Assembly (NCBI GenBank): GCA_964059195.1
Contig: CAXKWD010000006.1
Span: 9,106,530 to 9,170,529, forward strand
DNA length: 64,000 bases
Origin: Ectobius pallidus
Lineage: Eukaryota; Arthropoda; Insecta; Blattodea; Ectobiidae
Direction: 5' to 3'
Below the pieces are notes generated by a model that did no database searches, was not told where the DNA came from, and was given only the letters and a program-made list of their open reading frames with translations. Position 1 is the stretch's first letter, and every line of letters starts with the position of its first letter. A program made the position numbers and the translations under genes. Below, in pieces: positions 12,778 to 21,256 of the stretch.

Positions 12778-15534
12778 TTTATCTTACTGTTAGCAAATCT
12801 TAGCTTACTACACATTAATATTCAATGTCTCAGGAACAAGCTTAATGAACTTGAGCACTTCCTTCTCGACCATAATTTCGATGTATTGTCAGTCTGTGAG
12901 CATTGGCTCTGTGAAAGTGAAATTAACCTATATCGCGTAGACCGCTTCTCTGCTGTCAGTTATTTCTGCAGAAAAGTGCACACTCATGGTGGAGTTATGA
13001 TATTCATAAAAGACACACTGGACTGGCATTCCCTTGAATGGATCAACAAGTCTTCGGTTGAACTACATGCCGAATTTGCCGCAGTTAAGATCACTAAACT
13101 CAATTTGGTCACCATCTCAGCTTACAGGTCCCCGAATGGCGACGTTAACCTCTTCATAAGTAAACTGGAACAGATTTTGGACACCCTGAGTAAATCCACC
13201 AAGCTTAAACTTGTCATTAGTGCTGACCTTAACTTAGATGTCAATCATCTGAGCAAGCCCGTGCGTCTCCTTCTTAATACTCTGCGCCAATATGGAGTCT
13301 TCTATACTAATAGTGAACCTACCAGAAATAAATCCTGCCTAGACAACATCCTAACAAACTACGACCCATGGCAGTACACTTGTGGAGTCGAAAACCCATT
13401 GCTCTCTGATCATAGTGCACTTTGGCTCAAACTCCAGAATCTAACACCAACAACCAGCAATGAAATTTGCAACACACCTAAACAACGCATCATTAGCTTT
13501 AAATATCTAAGTGATCTCATCACTGAGCTATCCTATGTAGATTGGTGTACTCTGCTATCCTCGACTTGTGGATTGGAAAATTTCTCCTCATTGTTCGGAA
13601 CATTAAAGACTCTACTTGATCACTTCTGCTCCTTCAATGTGGTGCAAAAGAGTCAAAGTAACAACTCACCCAAGCCCTGGTTCTCAAAAGACCTCAAAGC
13701 CATTAGAGATAAAATGTTCCGATTATACAAGCTAAAACAAGCTGATGGTTCCGATTTCAATGTGTCCGAATTCCAAAACAGCAGAAGTGAGTATAGAAAG
13801 AAATTAAGAACATCCAAAATATCTTTCAACGAACAACTCATATTCAACTCTGTAAACAAATGCAAAACTGCTTGGAGTGTAATTAATACTGAATCTGGTA
13901 AATCTAAACATAAACAGCCCGACAATAACCTATCTGCTGAAGTCTTCAATAAGTACTTCATTGAGTCAGTGAATCAATTACAGAATAATGTCTGTCTTGA
14001 TAAAGATCCTATACATCTTAGGACTATCCCTACAACTGAAACTGTTTTCAAATGGAATCCTGTTACCCCTGAAGACGTACATAAGGCAATTTCTGGACTC
14101 TCTAACTCCAAAAGCCAAGACATTTATGGATTCTCAAACTTCTTCATGAAGCAGATAATCTATGTGATAGTGCATCCGTTATCGTTTGTGATAAATCAGT
14201 GTCTCGAGCAGGGTGTATTCCCTGACTCCCTCAAATACTCCAAAGTTATTCCTGTCTTCAAGAAAGGAGCTAAAGACCAGCCTGCGAACTATAGGCCAAT
14301 ATCACTGGTACCAATTCTGTCTAAAATTGTCGAATCTATTATGTATAAACAGCTAGAATTCTACTTTGAAACCAATGGCTACTTCTACAAAAGCCAATAT
14401 GGCTTCCGAGCTGACAAATCCACAACTCTAGCAGTGGAAGAGATTGTCAGATTCATCCTGGAATCCTTTGAAGATAAGAGTAGAGCCACAATGCACCTTT
14501 GTGGCCTCACTAAAGTCTTTGATTGCTTACCCCATGAGATTATCTGCTTGAAACTTGAACACTATGGCGTAACAGGGAAGGAGCTTGCCACTGTCAAGTC
14601 CTACTTAAGTGAACGATATCAGGCGGTTTTTACCAAAAACGAACTATCATCTTATAAAAGAATCTCAACAGGTGTTCCCCAAGGATCCATCCTTGGCCCC
14701 TTCCTATTTATAGTAGCTATTAATGACCTTCACTCTGCTATTCCAGCAAGACTTGTTCTGTATGCTGACGACACCACCGTACTGAACTCAACTAATGACG
14801 ACAGCAACACTGACTACATACTGGCCCAGCTTAGTAAATGGTTCTCTGCTCATGGTCTCTGTATGAACCCCAGCAAAACTCAGTCTCTTACATTTGATCA
14901 TATGTCTGAGGTCATTGACTCTGTCAAAGTGTTGGGTATCTTTTTGGACAGCAAACTCAACTGGAAAGCACATACTCAAGAGCTATGTAAAAAAGTGTCT
15001 AGTGCTATCTTCCTGCTGAGGAAATTAAAAAATGCTCTGCCCCCTCATGCTGTACTTATGGCTTACCACTGTTTCTTCAATACGCACTTGTCCTACGGCA
15101 TTATGCTCTGGGGCAACAGCCCTGCTGCCAGTGATGTGTTCACGCTGCAAAAAAAGGCATTGCGCGCTATAAAGGGCTGTGGTCCCTTTGATACCTGTGT
15201 ACCACTCTTTGCTGAATATCAAATTTTGACATTATCCTCCTTATTTGTATACTTTAACCTTGTCTTTATGCATATGAATCTTCCTGCAGCAACTGTACAA
15301 CATGATGTTCACAATCACAACACTCGTGGGAGAAATAATCTAGTACCCAATAGATACAGACTTCAAAAGACACTTGACAGTCACATTGTCACTGTTACTA
15401 AACTCTACAACAAACTACCTGAAAGCTCAAAGTCGCTAAACTCCTTACAACTGTTCAAGAAGAAAGTAAAATCGCTGCTGTTAAGAAACAACTTCTACAC
15501 TGTAAGAGAACACCTCACCACTAATTGGACTTAA
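12778..15534 (+). CDS. Non-LTR retrotransposon ORF2: endonuclease-reverse transcriptase (catalytically damaged)
   Basis: The frame is open from about 12778 to the stop at 15534 (about 918 codons; no obvious ATG start). The N-terminus shows the APE-type endonuclease signature: SLLHINIQCLRNKLNELE, SVCEHWL, GGVMIFI, ISADLNLD in place of the usual GDFN, and LLSDHSALWL. The reverse transcriptase has KVIPVFKKGAKDQPANYRPI, GFRADKST, GVPQGSILGPFLF and LYADDTTVL (YADD at 14761-14772). In motif A the usual FDLSKAFD-type segment reads CGLTKVFD, so the catalytic Asp is Gly at codon 14503-14505. The copy can be read through but probably cannot polymerise. The product would prime cDNA synthesis on nicked chromosomal DNA. 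Clade assignment (CR1/Jockey) is by motif memory. Confidence 0.85.
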   Translation, partial: FILLLANLSLLHINIQCLRNKLNELEHFLLDHNFDVLSVCEHWLCESEINLYRVDRFSAVSYFCRKVHTHGGVMIFIKDTLDWHSLEWINKSSVELHAEFAAVKITKLNLVTISAYRSPNGDVNLFISKLEQILDTLSKSTKLKLVISADLNLDVNHLSKPVRLLLNTLRQYGVFYTNSEPTRNKSCLDNILTNYDPWQYTCGVENPLLSDHSALWLKLQNLTPTTSNEICNTPKQRIISFKYLSDLITELSYVDWCTLLSSTCGLENFSSLFGTLKTLLDHFCSFNVVQKSQSNNSPKPWFSKDLKAIRDKMFRLYKLKQADGSDFNVSEFQNSRSEYRKKLRTSKISFNEQLIFNSVNKCKTAWSVINTESGKSKHKQPDNNLSAEVFNKYFIESVNQLQNNVCLDKDPIHLRTIPTTETVFKWNPVTPEDVHKAISGLSNSKSQDIYGFSNFFMKQIIYVIVHPLSFVINQCLEQGVFPDSLKYSKVIPVFKKGAKDQPANYRPISLVPILSKIVESIMYKQLEFYFETNGYFYKSQYGFRADKSTTLAVEEIVRFILESFEDKSRATMHLCGLTKVFDCLPHEIICLKLEHYGVTGKELATVKSYLSERYQAVFTKNELSSYKRISTGVPQGSILGPFLFIVAINDLHSAIPARLVLYADDTTVLNSTNDDSNTDYILAQLSKWFSAHGLCMNPSKTQSLTFDHMSEVIDSVKVLGIFLDSKLNWKAHTQELCKKVSSAIFLLRKLKNALPPHAVLMAYHCFFNTHLSYGIMLWGNSPAASDVFTLQKKALRAIKGCGPFDTCVPLFAEYQILTLSSLFVYFNLVFMHMNLPAATVQHDVHNHNTRGRNNLVPNRYRLQKTLDSHIVTVTKLYNKLPESSKSLNSLQLFKKKVKSLLLRNNFYTVREHLTTNWT

Positions 15535-16145
15535 TATTTATGTAATCTTACTAAGCCTAACACATGTAAATGTTTAATGGGTATCAAATAAATCAAATCA
15601 AATATCTTCTAGGCCCGGTTGCATAAAAGCTCCAGATATCTTCTAGACAGCTAATCGTTCTATACATTTATAGACTCGATAAACACCTTCCCATTTCCGA
15701 AAGCGAATTTGCTCAAGAAATAGCTAATGCCAGATAAATGAGTTGAGCACTTTGTCAATAGATGGAGACACGGTGCTTACTGTAATATCATATTGGCCGT
15801 GATTGTGTAGCAACCAATCGGAGCGCTTCTTGCTATTTATTCAAAATGGCTGAATTTTCTGTCTGGTTTTACCAGAGAAACAGCTGACAAGAAAAAGCAA
15901 TGTAAAATATGAGATAAACTACGGTAATTTCGATTTCGAGACTTGTGCATTAGAGAAAATGTCACCCATCACAATCTGACAACGTAATGCATAAAACGTA
16001 ACACATTAATTAAGCTATAGCTAATTTACCACAGAAAGGAATGCTTCGATGGTTGTTCCCAATTCTAATGATGGGCAATTTAACGCTGAAAAAGGCATGC
16101 TTGCAGTTGTTCCTTATTTAATATGATGGCCTATTTATCCATAGG

Positions 16146-16403
16146 CAGTGCTTTAGTTGGGCCGGTACGCACCGGTACTGCGTACCGGTATAAAATTATT
16201 TTCCTTCTACCATACCGGGAAAAATATGTGCTCCGGTACGTCGTACTGGCAGTACAGGAACGATATTGTCCTAAAATACTTATTAAATGTCCAATTCACG
16301 AGAGTGTATTTGTTAATAATGACAAACACTATTAAATTCGCAATAGATATGCGTTCTATGGAAGGTGAGTACCCCCATAAAATATTTTCCAACTAAAGCA
16401 CTG
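16146..16403 (+). mobile_element. 258-bp hAT-type MITE, copy 1
   Basis: The element starts cagtgctttagttgg and ends with the reverse complement, flanked by perfect 8-bp direct repeats tccatagg (16138-16145 and 16404-16411). The opposite foldback arm has this octamer once, which confirms a clean insertion. It is GC-rich near one end with repeated 'accggta' words and has no coding capacity. An 8-bp TSD and CAGTG terminus fit hAT. The second copy is at 40249-40506. Confidence 0.9.
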
Positions 16404-17116
16404 TCCATAGGTCATTGCTTTGACAGCCTGATTCTTTCCGAAACTCAATATCGTCAAAGATCTAATTCTTTCAGGGAATACTTTTTGCTTTACACATCTC
16501 TAGGCCTAATTATTGCCTCAGGATGAAGATGACGAGAAAGATGATGATTATGTATTAATATTCGTGCTGTAAAATGGCAATATTTTCTTCATAAAGTGTT
16601 GCATCAGAAAATAAAATTAATATACTTAAGCTACATTTTTTCCGAATCTGAATATCATCGTAGGCTACTTCTTGAAAGGATTGCTGTATTTCTTTCAGGG
16701 AATATTTACTTCTGTATAGACCTAGGCCTTATACGATCTGGCATTGAAGATGACCAGCAAGAAAATATGATGTGAATTAATATTCGCGATGTTTTCTTAA
16801 AGTATTAACTTACAACAGAAAATGAAATTAATACAAATAAACGATGGATACTTTTAATTTTAATACCATAACAAGCTAGTAACATAATGTAAGATAAAAT
16901 GCTAACATAATAACGAAACATACATCAACATAAATGTTTCGCATTTCCGCCATGTTGCGAGTTTATCTACCGTTTCGTCAGATATATCTAGTGATTTATG
17001 GTGCGATAGTTTGTAGGGCGTTTTATCGAACGATTAGCCGCCATCGAACGTTTCAGAAATGCTTACGGATTGAATAATGCCATCTAGTAGATATCTTACG
17101 TTTCGGAAACCCGGCG

Positions 17117-17589
17117 TTAGTTAAATAAAGAAAACAAATGTTTGTGCCTCTAGTTATGAAGATGTTACAATAACACTTGTGTAGGCCTAAAAGAGAACAG
17201 AAGTATATACAAGCTATTTTAAGAATTATGTAGTGTACGGACAAATTCCTATATTAGGTACATCAGAATTTCTGCGTTGTTAATTTAACAATTAACAATT
17301 TGAAGATTCTGTGGTACTGGAGATGTACAGGCCAGATTTCAGATAGTCTTATTTTATTGCAGTTTATTTATTTTCCTATTTTTTCACTGTAGGCCTATCT
17401 TCTACTTCATAATGTATAACATAGTTTTTAAATCATAAGTGGGTTATTTTAATTAGAAATAATTCCCACTAAATTATAACGCATTGAGAAATGAAGGAAT
17501 GATAATTATTCAGCAACTTGGAATGAAAGGAAAGACGTATGTGGAAATGATAATACAACTCATCCTCAGAAACTAAGGAAAACCAACTA
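17117..17589. other. Spacer without recognisable features
   Basis: AT-rich sequence between the foldback end and the next element, with no gene or repeat seen. Confidence 0.4.
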
Positions 17590-18134
17590 TACGAGCTACG
17601 AAACAAGAACGCATTTCGGGCGGCGCCTCCCACACTCGTATCAAAGTGTGTAGCCTATGACAACAAGGCAGTGTTGCCCAGTTGGCGCGCCGCTTCAGCC
17701 CGCTTCGAGATTTCATTTTCACTATTTCATTGCGCCCATGGAAAATATTGCAAATAGGGAATTTGTGTTTGCATATTCTTAAAGAGGATAAAATTTTGAA
17801 TGCGACTGTCTAAGAGCCAAGTTTCTAGCCCCAGTAGTTCTCGAGTTATCGCGCCGAGAATAAACAATGCTGGTAAAGCAATAAAAATAAATATCCAAAC
17901 CAAAATTTCATGATTATACATGTTCCTGGTCATGAATGAGGCTTCAGTATGTAATCCTATTTGACTGTATTATAACCATACGCATAGCTTTTTAATCAGT
18001 GCGTCTGTGAAAGTAGACTATCTTACTCGGTATTTTAGAAGTTAGTGTAAATAGTAGTGCGTGTAATATGTTATTAGATTCATAGGTAATTATAATAATA
18101 TTATAAAGTAGTGCAAGTTATTAAATTATTAACA

Positions 18135-18405
18135 ATGTCTCTTAGTAAACCTAGCACCAGCGGAGAACAAGACAGGGGGAAAAAGGGGAGGGTAATACAC
18201 AAGCAAGCTAGAGCCATGGTCTACGATGTGCATAGGTTGTTTAAAGAGTTGTCGGATGACGAAATACGTGCTAAAACAAACTTTTCAAAAGTGTAGGAAT
18301 TAACAGCCAGAGCCTGTAACGTAGCCTAAGTGTCCGCACCGTTTCGCAAATAGTGAAAGAAGGTAAAAAAAACAGTTCAAGAACAGTCATGATTAGGATT
18401 TATCT
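18135..18405 (+). pseudogene. Transposase N-terminal helix-turn-helix remnant
   Basis: The ATG at 18135 starts MSLSKPSTSG, and the frame runs through KGRVIHKQARAMVYDVHRLF to a stop just after FSKV at about 18294. The same reading continues as ELTARACNVA, hits another stop, and resumes in a shifted frame as SVRTVSQIVKEGKKNSSRTV. The last segment has the shape of the second helix-turn-helix of DDE transposases common in arthropods. At least one in-frame stop and one frameshift make it a pseudogene. The catalytic DDE domain is absent. Confidence 0.65.
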
Positions 18406-18469
18406 ACAAGTTGGCAATGTCTAGGCAGCATCAATAAAAAGATGACATGTCATTAGAATCAGGGCCCTG

Positions 18470-18470
<1 letters not shown>

Positions 18471-18520
<50 letters not shown>
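18471..18520. repeat. (TTA)n microsatellite
   Basis: About 16 uninterrupted ATT/TTA units. Confidence 0.95.
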
Positions 18521-18773
18521 GATGAATTCAACCTATTCCTTTTAAACGAAATAGTTCTGAAGTTTATTATTTTTATCGGAATTCTTCCCCTTATTTTTTT
18601 TCCATCGTTAATTTGAATAGAATGTTTGTAGTGGATCCTATGTCTTCATTATGTCTCTTTTACATACTTTAAATAACCTGACAATTTTTCTTAAAATATT
18701 TGCCTATATTGACAAGCGACGACATCGTTATAATAATATATGATTGTTTATTAAATTAAGAATAAAGTATATA

Positions 18774-19004
18774 TAAAAAGGCAAAGTGATTCCGGTATGT
18801 GCCGTGGAGACTCGTGGGGTTTTCGCGAGGTTGAGGCTCCCAGATTGAGACATCGGCACAGGAAGGTGGTATGGTTGTCAGCACCGGCCGCTTTTTACCC
18901 CCCACGAATACACCTGGTAATCATTTCTGTTAGAGGCTGAGTCGACCTCAGGGCCATAGCGCCACCAGAAGAATTAGGCCAACCACTACGCCACGGCGTA
19001 CTCC
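18774..19004 (-). mobile_element. tRNA-derived SINE, family B, with the B-box region deleted
   Basis: It is flanked by 13-bp direct repeats aataaagtatata (18761-18773 and 19005-19017). Read on the minus strand it begins ggagtacgccgtggcgtagtgg (A-box region), then shares the central segment tggccctgaggtcgactcag and ggtcggtgctgacaacc-like words with family B at 26883-27166. The segment corresponding to the tRNA B box is missing. Confidence 0.75.
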
Positions 19005-19397
19005 AATAAAGTATATAGTATACAGTATACAGTAATAATATGGCTAAATGCAAATAAATCTTTGTTAACTAAAATTCAATTGATATTATACAAGGGAATT
19101 AATTAGTTATTAATTTATTATACATTTCCATCAAAGGGCTATATCCGGTTCATCCTTAATGAAATCTATTTTGTGTGTTTACCTGTTTCATTACAAAGTA
19201 TCGGTAGGCCTACCAGTAACATATAGCCCTACTTGGGAAAACCCATTTCAGCGGTTCTGTTTGTTTCGGCCAACCTAAGTGCTTGTCTCAAATTTTTATT
19301 TTTATATTGCGCTTTAAATAATAAAAAGACCACATTTAAATAATCTTGACCACCCTTGATAGGTATTATTTAGTGATAAACTTATCTCCCTTGTTGG

Positions 19398-19650
19398 ACT
19401 TGACCTACCATTCGACCGCTGCATCATCAGTCATAGGCAGATGGCCGTTATTGATGGCTTTCTGTACCTGAGCCGCTACTTCTTTATCAGGTTTTATCAG
19501 TTGGTGTCCAGACTCCCTTACCTCACAAAGATTCCAGGAAGTACCAGGAATCGAACCCAGACCTGCGGATACGCTGTCAGGGCATGGATATGCTTCTTTT
19601 TTGAGGTCACTCGACCGAGATATGGATTCAGCCCCTGATCCGATGAACAT
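19398..19650 (-). mobile_element. tRNA-derived SINE, family C, diverged copy
   Basis: On the minus strand the tRNA-like part contains ggtctgggttcgattcctgg (B box). The body words match the family C copy at 20000-20317, including gatgcagcggtcgaatggta near the 3' end. It lies inside the TA-flanked element. Confidence 0.65.
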
Positions 19651-19999
19651 AGAAATGGAATATTTTTTTTCTAGGGATCGAACTCTGGACTACACATGAG
19701 AAGTAGCAGCAATGGACCATACTGTTCGTTGCTCCCTGCTTACATTATACAAATTTTGTTTATTGTAAATAAACTGCTGATCTACAAGCTCGTATCACTC
19801 ATCAGCTGCTATAACAACGGGCGCGTATTTGCCCTCTCTTTCTAGCTCTCCTGAGCGCTCTCTTTCTACCGGGTGCACAATGTGGCAACCAATGTCACCT
19901 CTGCACGCTGATTGGTCTGCATTCTTGTTTCGTAGCTCGTATAGGTGGCTACCTTATGCTAATATTTAGAGTGATTTTTATCCAATTATAATTTTAGGT

Positions 20000-20317
20000 G
20001 ACCGCCGGCGTGGTCTTGTGGTTAGCGTCGCTGACTACGGATCCGACGAACCTGGTTTGATCCCCGGTACCTCCTCGGATTTTTCTGAGGTAGGGAGGTC
20101 TGGTAGGGGTGCACTCAGCCTCGTGATTCAAATTGAGGAGCTACATGATCGAGAAGTAGCGGCTCCGGTCATGGAAACCACCATTAACGGCCGTGGGTGT
20201 CGGCATGCTGACCACATTCCCCCCAATCCTGCCATCTGCCTAGGTAGATGACGCAGCGGTCGGGTGGTAGGCCTTGTCTTTTCGGGGATGTCGCGCCACG
20301 GAGTTTAGTTTTAGTTT
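20000..20317 (+). mobile_element. tRNA-derived SINE, family C, full length
   Basis: Flanked by perfect 14-bp direct repeats ttataattttaggt (19986-19999 and 20318-20331). The head has an A box (gtggtcttgtggttagcgtc) and a B box (cctggtttgatccccgg). The body is 3' unique, with gcagcggtcgggtggtaggc and cgcgccacggagtttag near the end. The intact TSD indicates recent insertion. Polymerase III transcription from the internal promoter is expected from the family type. Confidence 0.85.
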
Positions 20318-20331
20318 TTATAATTTTAGGT

Positions 20332-20700
20332 AGTACTACAATCAACCTATAAAATTCTCCCACTACTTTCTGAATGATGTAATATAAAATAAATAAAATA
20401 TAAATATATGTCTTACTAACAGTTTGACTTTTAGTTAGAGCATAGCAGACTACCTATGGTTTTACCCCAAGACAGAGATGACGAAATGACTAAAAATATC
20501 TCTTTTTGCGATTTTTTATTAATACTTTAGGCTACACCATGCAATTTCGGTGCCGCAGGTTCATTGTCAATAGGCATTTAGTTTATATGATTGTAGCAAC
20601 AGAAAAAACCAGGTTGTGTTCATGCACTAACGTTACTGCACACATAAAAAACGGAATGTATAAAATCCAGCATAGATCACTAATATTAATATTAATATTA
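20332..20700. other. Spacer without recognisable features
   Basis: AT-rich, ending in short ATTAAT and TAATAG repeats; no gene seen. Confidence 0.4.
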
Positions 20701-20723
20701 ATAGTAATAATAGTAGTAATAAT

Positions 20724-21180
20724 AATTCAATTCAATTCAATTCAATTATTTATTTAAAGAAGCTACAAACAATTTTTACAAATTTTAAACAGTAGGCTTC
20801 TAATGATGTATGATTTACCATACAGGAATTGATGTTTATGATTATGAATGATGATAGTGAAAGTGATATTATTAGTGATATACAACAGGAATTACATATT
20901 AATGCATAATTAAACATCTGACTGTCGAGTCTGCAGTTTTAACCTAATTGACTGTGTGGTCATTAAGTTGAAACATATAACATTTCTGGTTAGCTTGCAT
21001 AAGTCTGCTATGTCAATGGCATGAACACTGTGTAGTCAGCACATTCAAGAGTTATTCCATTGCATTGTACTTGAGAAAAGCAGGTCATATTTTGTAATTA
21101 TAAGATTTTGCCATTTCTTATTAGCAACATATGACTATGCTACCAAAAACAATTAATGATCCCTTGTCAGTCTTGTGTGA
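20724..21180 (-). mobile_element. Probable 3' end of a non-LTR retrotransposon with (TTGAA)n tail
   Basis: Read on the minus strand the sequence ends ...cttctttaaataaataattg followed by tandem aattg units (plus strand 20724-20748). This layout, an A/T-rich 3' end followed by short tandem repeats, is common for insect LINE 3' UTRs. No coding sequence was recognised upstream, so the 5' limit is arbitrary. Confidence 0.4.
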
Positions 21181-21256
21181 ATATAATAATAATAATAACA
21201 ATAATAATAGTAATAATAACAATAATACCAATTAATAATAAGAATAATAATAATAA

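Larger units (their letters stand above)
11175..15603 (+). mobile_element. Partial CR1/Jockey-type non-LTR retrotransposon
   Basis: An ORF1 remnant (11175-11427) and a long ORF2 (12778-15534) lie in order on the plus strand. They are followed by a short 3' UTR and an aaataaatcaaatcaaat tail. The insertion sits at the apex of the foldback between copies of its 28-bp word, so it is younger than the foldback. The roughly 1.35 kb between the two ORFs is unusually long. Confidence 0.8.
9799..17116. mobile_element. Second giant foldback, ~1.3-kb arms
   Basis: The left arm (9799-11142) is the reverse complement of the right arm (15613-17116). Both termini read cgccgggtttccgaaacgta inward. The right arm contains a clean 258-bp MITE insertion (16146-16403) and lacks about 130 bp found on the left. 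The apex carries copies of a 28-bp word starting ggcccggttgcataaaag, and a non-LTR retrotransposon sits between these copies. No transposase belongs to the foldback itself, and TSDs are not clear. Confidence 0.85.
17590..19941. mobile_element. TA-flanked (Tc1/mariner-like) DNA element, degraded
   Basis: The ends tacgagctacgaaacaagaa and its reverse complement are flanked by TA at 17588-17589 and 19942-19943. Inside are a broken helix-turn-helix N-terminus of a transposase (18135-18405), a (TTA)n tract (18471-18520) and two SINEs on the minus strand. The catalytic domain is gone. The TA TSD plus the HTH remnant suggest an IS630/Tc1/mariner relative. Confidence 0.6.

Noticed and set aside
13653..13961. 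102-codon minus-strand ORF
   Set aside because: Antisense shadow of the ORF2 at 12778-15534.
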